Assembly (NCBI GenBank): GCA_036392935.1
Contig: DASVWZ010000239.1
Span: 48,868 to 112,867, forward strand
From: DASVWZ01 sp036392935
GTDB taxonomy: Bacteria; Acidobacteriota; Terriglobia; Terriglobales; Acidobacteriaceae
Direction: 5' to 3'
Length of the DNA: 64,000 nucleotides
Part shown: positions 52,037-60,935 of the stretch, in pieces
How positions within the stretch are numbered: position 1 is the first letter of the stretch
Layout: each line of letters starts with the position of its first letter
Program-made: the position numbers and the translations under genes
Notes under the pieces: model-generated
Told to the model about the DNA's origin: nothing
Database searches by the model: none
What the model saw: only the letters and a program-made list of their open reading frames with translations

Positions 52037-52312
52037 CTATTCCGTAAACACTACCGACTGCACGCCCGAAATTTCGAACCGTTTGCGGCAACGCATATTC
52101 TTGCAGGCCATAAGATCGTCGCGCCGCAGCATGTAAGAACGCGCTTTGGCAAACTTGGCGCGGTCGCGATCATCGGCGCGGCCGGGCAGCTGCTTTTTCT
52201 TGGTGCGGACCAGCCACGTAATCTCGTATTCGCCCGACTGCTGGCAGTGGGGGCAATTGAGCATGGCCATTTTCTTTTCTTGCCGCTCGTCAAAAAATTC
52301 GCGCTCGTCCAT
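52037..52312 (-). CDS. Small zinc-ribbon protein
   Basis: A 91-residue protein with CPHC near residue 20 and CKNMRC near residue 70, the two knuckles of a zinc ribbon, separated by a basic region (WLVRTKKKQLPGRADDRDRAKF). No other domain is present. The start may be internal (codon 15 or 17). Function unknown; nucleic-acid binding is the common role of such ribbons. Confidence 0.6.
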   Translation of the reverse strand: MDEREFFDERQEKKMAMLNCPHCQQSGEYEITWLVRTKKKQLPGRADDRDRAKFAKARSYMLRRDDLMACKNMRCRKRFEISGVQSVVFTE

Positions 52313-52381
52313 AATCGGTAAACCCTGACCGTTCTGATTATTGCACTTTCAGATAGCAGGAGTGAATGGCAAGATGGAGAC

Positions 52382-52555
52382 GTGGCCAGACGAAAAAAGA
52401 CCAAGCCGTTTCGTGCTGTTGATGCAGTCAAGGCCATGGCGCGCGAGCGCATCGGTACGCCGCCATCTTCGCGCGTGGTGCCGGACAAGAAAAAGATCCG
52501 GAACACAAAAGAAAAGCACAAGCCGAGCCTGGGTAAGCTTCTGGAAGATCTTTAG
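52382..52555 (+). CDS. Small basic conserved protein
   Basis: A 57-residue, strongly basic protein from GTG 52382 (GGAG six bases upstream). It reads ARRKKTKPFRAVDAVKAMAR, RVVPDKKKIR, then KHKPSLGKLLEDL. The charge and lack of hydrophobic core suggest an RNA- or DNA-associated protein. A longer frame in another register over the same stretch has poor coding character. I recall similar short proteins in Acidobacteria, but no function. Confidence 0.5.
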   Translation: MARRKKTKPFRAVDAVKAMARERIGTPPSSRVVPDKKKIRNTKEKHKPSLGKLLEDL

Positions 52556-52613
52556 GTGAATGGTCAGAACTGATCTGCAGCTGGTTTCTCGCCTCATTCA
52601 AAAAACCAGCCGG

Positions 52614-53255
52614 CTAGAACGTAACCGTGACCGTCCTGTTCTCGGTAAGGTTTATGACCGTGCATGCCGTGCCCGAAGCGATGTCGCATCCCGACCATCC
52701 TACAAAAACGGTGTTGGGCACAGCAGTCAGCACGACGGTCTGTCCGGTTGTGAATGTGGCGGCACACGGATTTCCGGTGCAGGATAGCCCAGCGGGCGAA
52801 CTGGTCACCGAACCCGTCCCGGATCCGGCGGCAAATTGCACCGTTAACTCGGGACCCGTGCCGGTAAAACAGACGACGTTTGCGGTCATGCTACCGATCA
52901 CGATGGCGTTGGATCCGCTGCCGCTTGCCGGCGTGGTCGCCGTAATGATCGTGGCTCCACAAGCGTTGCCGGTCGCTGTAATGACTCCGGCCGGACTTAC
53001 GGTTACCATCTGCGGCGTATTCGATGACCAGGTGACCTGACTGGTCAGGTCTTTGGTTCCCGGCGGATAAAGATAGTTTCCCACCGCCATGAGCTGAACG
53101 TGGAGCCCCTTATCTTCATCTACCGGCGTTGTCGAGGAACCGAAGGTTTCAGTCTGGGGTTGAACGGTGATGGAATTTAGGATCTGCCCGTGTCCGCAGC
53201 TCAGAATAAGAGCTGCAACCGAGCACAACATAATCATCGAAAGCCAAGTTCGCAT
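52614..53255 (-). CDS. Putative lipoprotein with Ig-like and InlB-B-like repeats
   Basis: A 213-residue protein with a lipoprotein signal (AALILSCGHG; Cys20 as the lipidated residue). Residues about 30-130 form a Big_2-type Ig-like domain (LNSITVQPQTETFG, TSQVTWSSNTPQMVTVSPAGVITATG). Residues about 140-213 resemble a divergent InlB B-repeat (GSGTGSVTSSPAG, CAATFTTGQTVVLTAVPN, FVGWSGCD, VNLTENRTVTVTF). Probably a surface-exposed anchoring or adhesion protein. Single gene with no operon partner. Confidence 0.75.
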   Translation of the reverse strand: MRTWLSMIMLCSVAALILSCGHGQILNSITVQPQTETFGSSTTPVDEDKGLHVQLMAVGNYLYPPGTKDLTSQVTWSSNTPQMVTVSPAGVITATGNACGATIITATTPASGSGSNAIVIGSMTANVVCFTGTGPELTVQFAAGSGTGSVTSSPAGLSCTGNPCAATFTTGQTVVLTAVPNTVFVGWSGCDIASGTACTVINLTENRTVTVTF

Positions 53256-53368
53256 CCCGTCTCCTGAAACCTATGCCAGTGCGCTGGGGGAAGCCTCAAT
53301 CTAGCCAAAGGCGTGTGAAAAATCAATAGCCACGCGGGTTCGGAGAGTTACGCTGATAACCTCCCGGC

Positions 53369-54403
53369 TCAGCCCTGAACCGTCTCCGCGACGAATTTCG
53401 CAAACGACCTTACATCGTCTTCTGTGGTATCGAACGAACACATCCACCGCACCACCGGCTGCGCTTCGTCCCATACATAAAAGAAGTATCGCTTTTGCAA
53501 TTTTGCGATGGCCGAACGCGGAATCTGCGCAAAAACCCCGTTGGCCTCGACCGGATGAACGATTTTTATCCGCTTAATCCGGCTCACCTCTTTTTCCAGC
53601 AGCGCCGCCATGCGATTGGCGTGCTCGGCATTCTTGCGCCACAGGTCGTCAGTAAACAGCGCCTCAAACTGGGCCGAGATAAATCGCATTTTTGAAGCCA
53701 ACTGCATCCCTTGCTTGCGCCTATAAAGGAAGTTCTTGGCCAGTTTTCTGTCGAAGAAAACCACGGCTTCCGCGCCCATCGCGCCATTCTTGGTCCCGCC
53801 GAATGACAGGACGTCCACGCCCAGATCCCGCGTAGCCTCCCGTAAGCTCAAGCCCAAGCTGACCGCAGCGTTGGCGATGCGGGCGCCGTCCATGTGCAGA
53901 AACATGCCGCGCTCATGCGCGAAGCGCGCAAAATCCCGAACTTCTTTCGGCTTATAGACCGTGCCCATCTCGGTCGACTGCGTAATCGAAATCACATGCG
54001 GCTGAACGTGGTGCTGGTCGCCGATCCCGTGGTACGCCTTGCTGACGGCTTCGACCGTGAGCTTGCCATCCGGGGCCACGATGGGGATGAGTTTACAACC
54101 CGTGAATTTTTCCGGCGCCGCGCATTCATCCACGTAAATATGCGCCGCTTCGGCGCAGATCACGGCTTGAAAGGACTCCGCCACCGCCTGCAGGCTAAGA
54201 CAATTCGCGGCCGTCCCGTTGAAAACGAAAAATACCTCAACATCCTGCCCGAACTGCTCCCTGAACTTCCGCACTGCCAACGCGGTGTGCGCATCGTCTC
54301 CGTACCCTACGGCATGACCATAGTTGGCAGCGGCAATGGCTCCCAAAACCTTGGGATGAATGCCGGCATTGTTGTCACTGGCAAAACTGCGGGCTGGCTT
54401 CAT
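53369..54403 (-). CDS. ltaE: Low-specificity L-threonine aldolase
   Basis: A 344-residue PLP enzyme of the beta-eliminating-lyase fold that splits L-threonine or allo-threonine into glycine and acetaldehyde. The PLP lysine is Lys205 (SFGGTKNGAMG). Other family features are SDNNAGIHPKVL at the start, HMDGARIANAAVSL (about 170-183) and an ISITQSTEMGTVY loop. Other members of the fold act on other beta-hydroxy amino acids, so specificity is inferred. It stands alone. Confidence 0.9.
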   Translation of the reverse strand: MKPARSFASDNNAGIHPKVLGAIAAANYGHAVGYGDDAHTALAVRKFREQFGQDVEVFFVFNGTAANCLSLQAVAESFQAVICAEAAHIYVDECAAPEKFTGCKLIPIVAPDGKLTVEAVSKAYHGIGDQHHVQPHVISITQSTEMGTVYKPKEVRDFARFAHERGMFLHMDGARIANAAVSLGLSLREATRDLGVDVLSFGGTKNGAMGAEAVVFFDRKLAKNFLYRRKQGMQLASKMRFISAQFEALFTDDLWRKNAEHANRMAALLEKEVSRIKRIKIVHPVEANGVFAQIPRSAIAKLQKRYFFYVWDEAQPVVRWMCSFDTTEDDVRSFAKFVAETVQG

Positions 54404-54499
54404 TAGGAAAAGGTTCCTTGAGTCCCCTGGACCGATAAGAGCCGTCGGCGGGGAACTTACAGTTCTACCATGAAAATTTGAGGCGAATGGACCGAAACG

Positions 54500-56542
54500 C
54501 TACCTGGGCGAAGATTTAAGAACCGCGGTGCTTCTCTCGTCGGCATTGATCAGACGGTAGAACTTCTTGAGTTCGTCAGCTTTGCTCACCGGCACGCTCA
54601 GTTCTTTGATTTCGAATGACCGGCTATAGGCAATCACATTGTCCTTAACTTCAGCCTTCGCGTGATAACTCGCAAAACCATAGTCTAGATCGACCGGGTC
54701 AGGCAGATCGCTGACGGTATACCCGGGAGGAACTGTAATCTCAAACGAATCCGTGTCTTTCAGGGGCCCGCGAAATTCAACCGGGAACTTTCGCGGTTCT
54801 TTCGTTTCCAGAATGTTCTCCGCCTTGTTCCCCAGCACTCGTGGACGCACCAGCAACATGTCCCCGGCATTTTTCGCATAGTTTTGCGACTCAAAAGAAT
54901 AGGTGAAGCCAAAAGGCTGATCGTTGCGCGTAAAGTTCACCACGCTGGCTTGGGTAATCCGGAAATTCGATAGAGAGTTGCCGAGCAGCTGCTCGATCGG
55001 CTTGATTCTGTCCTTGTCGGTTGTGGTTTCCCGCAGCTGCCAGCGCTCCGAGGAAGCACGGTCGCCAACCCGCACTTCTTTCACCTCTCCGTGAAGAGTG
55101 CCATCGGGGTCGAGCATCAGCTTGGCCGTACGCTGCACCCCGTTCATGACTGACGCTTCCTGGGGCAGCTCCGTGAGTTCACCGCCATACGGAGTCACCA
55201 GCAATCCGTAATTTGCCTGCAGCGGTCCGCGCAACTGGCCGAACGGCGTCAATTCATCGGTGGGATCAAAAAAAAGCAGACGCCCCAATTTGGGGTGCTG
55301 AATGATGGCCACTAGCGACGGATCGTCAACCCCATCGGGCAACTTTATCGCCGTAATTACGTGATTGAAGCCGGAATGCGCCGGCATTTCCGGCGTCACC
55401 GCTCCGCGCATGGTATAGATGACCACGTGATACGACTCCACGCCGATTTCGTTCAGCATCGAACGTAGCAGCGTCGCCTTGTCCTTGCAGTCGCCGTAGC
55501 GGTGAGAGAAAACGTCCGGCGCCGCATGTGGCTGGTATCCCCCCACTCCCAACTCAATGGCAACGTAGCGGATGTCATTCTGCACAAACCCCGCCAGTGC
55601 CTGCATCTTCTTCAGCGTGGTCGGTTGTGACGCGGTCAGTGCCTGCACTTTTTGCTTGATCTCGGGCGAGGCGTCCACCCGGCCTTTGGTCAAGTTCAGG
55701 TACCATTCCCCCATCCCGTTCCAGTCCGCAAAGCCCTTCGCTGGAGTGAGTCCGCCCGGCGGAAACAATGTGATCAGCATTCTGCCGACCACGCCGTAGT
55801 ACGGGGGCATGTCGGGTTCGTGCCTTATGCCGTCCACATCATTCACCACCCATTGCCACTCATTGCTTCCTGACTCGGTCGATTTCACATCGGGATATTT
55901 CAGAAACGCGCTCTTGAACTCCCACCCCGATGGCAGAGACAGCGTAAAACGGCCCTCTTTCACTGGCTCGATGCCCTGAAACTGCCAGACTTCTTGCAGC
56001 ATCAGCGGCTGCTCTTCGATCTCATACTCATAGCCCACAACATTGCCCGGATCGGGCGCCGGAATGTCTAGAATTTTGGCTCTTACATCGGACATCAGTT
56101 CTGCGCCCGGCACGCTTGGTGGTGCGGCGTCTATTGCGTCTTTGTCTTTAACTTCGAAATCCTTGCCCTCTTTCGGAATGCACCAGCCATGCAGCAACGT
56201 CACCTTTTGCAGTGGCGAGCGGTAAATCACCGCAAGCTGTCCGCGTTTCCGCCCCTCGGGGCGCAGTATTTTGTAGGCCTCCCGCACATGGGTCCTGATC
56301 TTGTCCACGGAATCTACGGTAACGTGGGTGTCCGAGTAGATCAGCACCGCGTCGGTCTTTTCGTCGTAGCTTGGCAAGGAAGCGCTGGCGGCCGCGTGCA
56401 TCCATGCGGGCGCGCCCTCGTTGCCAGCGAAAGCCGCTGCACATAGGGCCAGCATCCAGACTCCCGCCAACACCACATCGGATACCTTGGTTCTAGTTGA
56501 CTGCCGTGGCCGCGCCTGGCTGCAGTACGATCTGCTGCTCAT
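54500..56542 (-). CDS. DUF3857 plus transglutaminase-like protein, catalytic residues intact
   Basis: A 680-residue exported protein. A hydrophobic signal (about 24-42) precedes a DUF3857 beta-domain (about 60-230) and a transglutaminase-like papain-fold core (about 290-430) with Cys352 in HRYGDCKDKATLL, a His in SGFNHVITAI and an Asp in FFDPTDE, the full triad. A C-terminal beta region follows. The start at 56542 has AAGGAGCGGAG directly upstream, and the gene then overlaps the 3' end of its upstream paralogue by 50 bases. Bacterial members are protease- or amidase-like; the substrate is unknown. Confidence 0.85.
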   Translation of the reverse strand: MSSRSYCSQARPRQSTRTKVSDVVLAGVWMLALCAAAFAGNEGAPAWMHAAASASLPSYDEKTDAVLIYSDTHVTVDSVDKIRTHVREAYKILRPEGRKRGQLAVIYRSPLQKVTLLHGWCIPKEGKDFEVKDKDAIDAAPPSVPGAELMSDVRAKILDIPAPDPGNVVGYEYEIEEQPLMLQEVWQFQGIEPVKEGRFTLSLPSGWEFKSAFLKYPDVKSTESGSNEWQWVVNDVDGIRHEPDMPPYYGVVGRMLITLFPPGGLTPAKGFADWNGMGEWYLNLTKGRVDASPEIKQKVQALTASQPTTLKKMQALAGFVQNDIRYVAIELGVGGYQPHAAPDVFSHRYGDCKDKATLLRSMLNEIGVESYHVVIYTMRGAVTPEMPAHSGFNHVITAIKLPDGVDDPSLVAIIQHPKLGRLLFFDPTDELTPFGQLRGPLQANYGLLVTPYGGELTELPQEASVMNGVQRTAKLMLDPDGTLHGEVKEVRVGDRASSERWQLRETTTDKDRIKPIEQLLGNSLSNFRITQASVVNFTRNDQPFGFTYSFESQNYAKNAGDMLLVRPRVLGNKAENILETKEPRKFPVEFRGPLKDTDSFEITVPPGYTVSDLPDPVDLDYGFASYHAKAEVKDNVIAYSRSFEIKELSVPVSKADELKKFYRLINADERSTAVLKSSPR

Positions 56543-58481
56543 CTCCGCTCCTTACTGCCTGAAAAAAGTGCTGCAACGCCGGATAATATTTCTGCTCGAT
56601 CATCTCCGTATCCACACTGAGCTTCCGCGTCAACTGCAATGCTTTGCCGTTGTTCGTAATCTTCAACTCGTAATCCAACACCTGCTTGTTTAGTGATCCC
56701 CCCGGCGGAAGTGTCTCGACCTTCCAGCCCGCGGGCAGCTCGATCGTAATGTCATCGATCTTCTGATGTGGATAGTCGAAGTAAATCGGGTATACCCGCT
56801 CGGAGTGTTCGAACGTGTGCTGCTCACGTGCCGTAAAGACTGCCGCAGGAATCGTGGCATGTTTTCCGGCGCTCGCAGCCCAGCCTTGTACCTTCAGGTT
56901 GTACTCGGCAACCAGCGGGGCATTCGAACCCTCCCAATCCGGCTTGTTCGTCAACTCCGCGTCCGCCCCGACCGGGATCTGTTCCTTCAGGGTGTCTTCC
57001 AGATGCTTCTTCTTCTCCGTCTCGTCTGCGTGCCGCATCTCCTGGCGGTGATACATGGCCTCGAGGCCGGTGTAGGTCACGGTTAATTTACCTTCCAGAT
57101 CGCCGGTGTCGGTGAGTTGTAGATTGCCTGTGCGCTCAATCTTCGAGTCGGCACTGGCCGGCAATGTAGTGGTAATCCAGCTTCCCCCATCTCTGTCCAG
57201 GCGCAATCCCGGGACATCGGTTTCCGACCATGTCAATAACCCGTACGGCGCAAATCTTGCTCCCGGGTCGAAATACTCGTCTTTCCCGTTCACTTTCACC
57301 AGCACCACGTTGGCGTCCAGTTTGTGCTCCTGCATCCACGCCGGATTGAAAAAATAATTTTGCCGGTCCGCCACCCAGCAACCGTAAGCTTCGAACCCGG
57401 CCGCGCGCGCCAGCGCAAGGAATAACCACGTCAATTGCACTCCGTTCCCATACCCCTTGCTCCAAAGCTCCGCGACATTTTCTATCGGTTTCTCATTGTC
57501 CCGTTTTTCTTCCTGCTCGGACTTCCGGATTTCGTAAGATTTGTTCCGCATCTGTTGCACGCGGTCGTAGATCTTGCGCAGCTTCGCTTCCGGCGGATCG
57601 TTCGGCGTTACAATCTGCGACACCGCCTGCTCCATCGCCGATTTCTTCCCGATGAAGTTCTCCAGCGCCGCGTTCTTCTCTTTGCCCACATTCCTCCAGA
57701 ACTTGTCGGGATCGTGTTCCGTCACATTTTGCGCGAACGTGAACTCGACCCGCGCCTTCATCTCATACTCCGGTGGCATGTACTCCTCTTCCTTGAAGGC
57801 GGGAACGTTGTCCACTTCGACCGAGATTATGTGCTGCGCCCCGTTGTCCTGCTTCGGTGTAACCCCATTCGGCAAACCCTGCCAGTTCCACCGCACGTAC
57901 CAGCCAGGACGCTGGTAGGGTTTCATGGTGAATTTCGCGTGCTTGGTGAAAAGCGGGTCGCTGATTACCCACTGCGGCTGAAATAGGATGTGCTCCTTAA
58001 AGTCCACCGTGTAGTAGTACTCGATGATGCTGCCCGCCTGCACGTCGGGAAGCGCAAAGGTCTTCGTCTGGACAGTTACGCCGCGCGTCTTCGTGAGTGT
58101 CTTTTCGAATACCTTGCCGTCAAAATCGACTGAGCTTCCATCGAGCCGAATAGTCCGCGCATGAACGTTGACAATGTCCGTGGTTCCCTTCGCATAGGGG
58201 ATTTCTACGTCCCCGTACTTGCGGCCCTCCTCGGTAAGGATTTTGATCCTGACATAGTTGTCCTCGTGCGAGGTCATACCGTTATCGTCAACATCCACTT
58301 GTCGATAGAGAATGATCGCCGCCGCTCCCGGGGCCAGCGGTTCGCTCGTCATCTTTAGTTCGTCCGGAGAAACCGGCTGGAAACCGAACCCCGCCCACAT
58401 CCGCCCCAAACTGCCGAAGAAAAAAAGAAGAAAAGCTGTCAACCGACACGACTGCCGTACCAATCCCCTGTGCCCTAGCAT
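56493..58481 (-). CDS. DUF3857 plus transglutaminase-like protein, catalytic Cys and His replaced
   Basis: A 662-residue paralogue of the next gene downstream. Signal peptide (CRLTAFLLFFFGSLGRMWA), DUF3857 domain (about 40-230) with DDNGMTSHEDNYVRIKI and FALPDVQAGSIIEYYY, then a transglutaminase-like core. At the catalytic position the motif reads GYGNGVQLTWLF, so Cys has become Gly347; the His position in LDANVVLVKV is Asn; the Asp in YFDPGARF remains. ATG 58481 is chosen at the start of the signal peptide; the frame is open to 58796. The two genes overlap and are coexpressed, so this one may be a non-catalytic partner. Confidence 0.82.
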   Translation of the reverse strand: MLGHRGLVRQSCRLTAFLLFFFGSLGRMWAGFGFQPVSPDELKMTSEPLAPGAAAIILYRQVDVDDNGMTSHEDNYVRIKILTEEGRKYGDVEIPYAKGTTDIVNVHARTIRLDGSSVDFDGKVFEKTLTKTRGVTVQTKTFALPDVQAGSIIEYYYTVDFKEHILFQPQWVISDPLFTKHAKFTMKPYQRPGWYVRWNWQGLPNGVTPKQDNGAQHIISVEVDNVPAFKEEEYMPPEYEMKARVEFTFAQNVTEHDPDKFWRNVGKEKNAALENFIGKKSAMEQAVSQIVTPNDPPEAKLRKIYDRVQQMRNKSYEIRKSEQEEKRDNEKPIENVAELWSKGYGNGVQLTWLFLALARAAGFEAYGCWVADRQNYFFNPAWMQEHKLDANVVLVKVNGKDEYFDPGARFAPYGLLTWSETDVPGLRLDRDGGSWITTTLPASADSKIERTGNLQLTDTGDLEGKLTVTYTGLEAMYHRQEMRHADETEKKKHLEDTLKEQIPVGADAELTNKPDWEGSNAPLVAEYNLKVQGWAASAGKHATIPAAVFTAREQHTFEHSERVYPIYFDYPHQKIDDITIELPAGWKVETLPPGGSLNKQVLDYELKITNNGKALQLTRKLSVDTEMIEQKYYPALQHFFQAVRSGDEQQIVLQPGAATAVN

Positions 58482-58666
58482 AGCGCTCTCCCTGTCTCGC
58501 TGGCCTCGTCCTGGCGCAGCCAAATCCTTGAACATCGCATACAGCCGGACGTAAGACAGCCGAAAATAAGTCTGCCAACCACTAAAGTCAAGCGCAATCA
58601 GCTGTTCCGTTGTTTTGTTCGGATTTCGTAACAAGACCGTCACCAACGGCCTCGACTTTGCAATTG

Positions 58667-58707
58667 TTTGCATGCAAAAAACGCCAAAACACCGGGCCCT
58701 ATATAAT
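58667..58707 (+). promoter_or_regulatory. Palindrome and -10 element before the metallophosphoesterase gene
   Basis: A perfect 12-bp palindrome TTTGCATGCAAA (58667-58678) is followed 23 bp later by a consensus TATAAT (58702-58707). ATG 58715 lies seven bases after it, at the expected transcription start, so the mRNA may be leaderless. No good -35 box is visible. The region also serves the divergent DUF3857 gene. Confidence 0.5.
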
Positions 58708-58714
58708 GCGTGAC

Positions 58715-59872
58715 ATGCCGATTGGCGCAAAACGGTGCATGTTTCTGCTCCTTCCCCTGGTTTGCGTCCACATTGCTTGCACTCATTCGCCTGCAAAAGC
58801 TCCGGTCGCTCAAAATCCTGCTCCTTCGCCCTCCTGGAACTTCGTGGTCGCTGGCGACTCCCGCAATTGCGGCGACGTCATCATGCCGGCGATCGCCGAC
58901 GGCGCCCGCGCTCACAACGCCCAGTTCTACTGGCACCTCGGCGATCTGCGAAAAATCAGCGGCCCCGATCAGGACATGGCGCAATTGGCCGCGCGCATGA
59001 ACCGGCATCTTGATCTTGCGACGTATCAGGCAACGGCTTGGAAGGATTTCATCGCGAACCAGATCCTGCCGTTCCGGCCAGTCCCGTTTTTTATCGGCAT
59101 CGGCAATCATGAAACCATCCCTCCCAAAACCCGCGCCGAGTTTCTGTCGCAGTTCGAAGTCTGGCTGAATTCGGCGGAAATCAAGGTGCAGCGGCTGAAA
59201 GATGACCCCAACGACCAGCAGATCAAAACCTACTACCACTGGCAGCGCGACGGCATCGATTTCATCTACCTCGACAACGCCGATTGGGACCAGTTTAGCG
59301 ATGCGCAGGTTGCGTGGTTCGAAGCCGTCCTCGGACGCGACCAGGCCGACACCTCCATTCATACCGTAGTGGTTGGCATGCACGCGGCTTTGCCGGAGAG
59401 CATTTCATCCAACCACAGCATGAACGAATGGCCGCGCGGCGAAATCTCCGGCAAACGCATTTACCACGACCTTCTGACGTTCCAGAACGACGGGCACAAG
59501 CTCGTCTATATCCTCGCCAGCCACTCCCACTTCGTGATGGAAGACGTGTTCAACACCGAATACTGGCGTACCGATGGCGGCGTGCTCAATGCCTGGATCA
59601 TCGGTACAGCCGGTGCCGAGCGCTATCGTTTGCCGCCCAACGCCAAAGATGCCAAATTCGCCAAAACCGATACCTACGGATATCTGCTCGGGACGGTCAA
59701 TCCACCCGGCCAGCCCAACGGCACGGTTCAGTTCAGCTTCGTCGAGATCGACGAAAAACAAATGCCGCAAGACACCATCGATCGCTTTCTGCAACCATTT
59801 GTCGACGAATGTTTCACCGGCAATCGCCGCCTCGCCCCATTTCCCGAACCCGAGCGGACTTCGCAGCAGTAA
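58715..59872 (+). CDS. Metallophosphoesterase, probable lipoprotein
   Basis: A 385-residue exported phosphoesterase. The N-terminus (MPIGAKRCMFLLLPLVCVHIACTHS) ends in a lipobox IACT. The calcineurin-type motifs are recognisable with variants: GDSRNCG, WHLGDLRKI, GIGNHET (GNHE), VVVGMHAA and ASHSHF (SHSH for GHxH). The two-metal site thus looks complete. ATG 58706 is an in-frame alternative, but it overlaps the -10 element. It probably acts in the periplasm; the substrate is unknown. The next gene, a deacetylase-family protein, starts 53 bp after its stop. Confidence 0.85.
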   Translation: MPIGAKRCMFLLLPLVCVHIACTHSPAKAPVAQNPAPSPSWNFVVAGDSRNCGDVIMPAIADGARAHNAQFYWHLGDLRKISGPDQDMAQLAARMNRHLDLATYQATAWKDFIANQILPFRPVPFFIGIGNHETIPPKTRAEFLSQFEVWLNSAEIKVQRLKDDPNDQQIKTYYHWQRDGIDFIYLDNADWDQFSDAQVAWFEAVLGRDQADTSIHTVVVGMHAALPESISSNHSMNEWPRGEISGKRIYHDLLTFQNDGHKLVYILASHSHFVMEDVFNTEYWRTDGGVLNAWIIGTAGAERYRLPPNAKDAKFAKTDTYGYLLGTVNPPGQPNGTVQFSFVEIDEKQMPQDTIDRFLQPFVDECFTGNRRLAPFPEPERTSQQ

Positions 59873-59924
59873 CAACTCCGCCGTCCGTGGATTGGAGGTA
59901 TGATGGTGAGTCCTCGGCCCCGCG

Positions 59925-60929
59925 ATGCTCCCGTTCAAACTCGTCTACAGTGACGATTATTACCTGCCCATCGGCTCCCATGTTTTTCCGGCTGAAAAGT
60001 ACGCGCGCGTGCATCGCCGCTTGCTCGAAACCGGCGTGGCCGACAAAACCGATTTCATCGCGCCCCACCCCGCCTGCGACGATGACATTCTTCTCGTTCA
60101 TACACCGCAATATGTCCACAAACTGAAAACCGGCGCGCTTTCCGCCCGCGAAGAATTGGAGATGGAGGTTCCCTACTCGCCTGAACTGGTGCGCGCTTTC
60201 TGGCTTGCCGCTGGTGGTTCAATCATGGCTGCAGACCAGGCTCTGCGCGATCAGGTCAGCCTCAACATCGGCGGCGGATTCCATCACGCCTTTCCCGACC
60301 ACGGCGAGGGCTTCTGCATGATCCACGACGTTGCCGTCGCCATCCGCGTAATGCAGCGCGACCGCAAGATCCGCCGCGCCATGACCCTCGACTGCGACGT
60401 TCATCAGGGCAACGGCACCGCGTTCATTTTCGGCGGATCACAGGCCGCCTCGGCTCCGCTGCCTTCCTCGGGTGCGGCAACTCTTGGCCCCGCGCGCCGG
60501 CCGCCGGCGCGCAATGCGCCGGATCGCGATGTCTTTACCATCTCGCTTCATCAGGAAAACAACTACCCGGCGTGGAAGCCGCACTCCTCGATCGACGTCA
60601 ACCTGCCCGACGAAATCGGCGATGACGATTATCTTGCGTGGCTCGACAACGCGCTCAGCTCCGGTCTCCGCATGTTCGAACCCGATCTGCTCTGCTACAT
60701 CGCCGGCGCCGATCCTTATCGCGAAGATCAGCTCGGCGGGCTCTCACTCACCATCGAAGGCTTGAAACGCCGAGACGAGTTGGTGTTTCGCGTGGCTCGC
60801 GCCCGCGCCATCCCGGTGATGGTTACCTACGCCGGCGGGTACGCCATGCGCCTCGACGACACCGTCACCATCCATTGCAACACCGTGCTGGCAGCGAAAC
60901 AGGTATTTACGCCCATCGCAAAGCCGTGA
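59925..60929 (+). CDS. Histone deacetylase-family (AcuC-like) hydrolase with an inserted segment
   Basis: A 334-residue zinc hydrolase of the arginase/deacetylase fold. Zinc and catalytic residues are seen in GGGFHHAF (His120-His121), DCDVHQGNGT (Asp158 and His160) and the ADPYREDQLGG loop near 267. YAGGYAM near the end holds the active-site Tyr. Bacterial members deacetylate acetyl-CoA synthetase, polyamines or acetoin-linked substrates. Residues about 171-200 form a Pro/Ala/Arg-rich insertion between GTAFIFG and DVFTISLHQ, where relatives have only a few residues, and its DNA holds a 21-bp palindrome. Confidence 0.88.
   Translation: MLPFKLVYSDDYYLPIGSHVFPAEKYARVHRRLLETGVADKTDFIAPHPACDDDILLVHTPQYVHKLKTGALSAREELEMEVPYSPELVRAFWLAAGGSIMAADQALRDQVSLNIGGGFHHAFPDHGEGFCMIHDVAVAIRVMQRDRKIRRAMTLDCDVHQGNGTAFIFGGSQAASAPLPSSGAATLGPARRPPARNAPDRDVFTISLHQENNYPAWKPHSSIDVNLPDEIGDDDYLAWLDNALSSGLRMFEPDLLCYIAGADPYREDQLGGLSLTIEGLKRRDELVFRVARARAIPVMVTYAGGYAMRLDDTVTIHCNTVLAAKQVFTPIAKP
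60492..60512. repeat. Palindrome within the deacetylase insertion
   Basis: A perfect ten-base inverted repeat (GCGCGCCGGC / GCCGGCGCGC) around a single C, inside the in-frame insertion of the deacetylase-family gene. It may be the trace of an inserted REP-type element. Confidence 0.6.
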
Positions 60930-60935
60930 CCGGAA

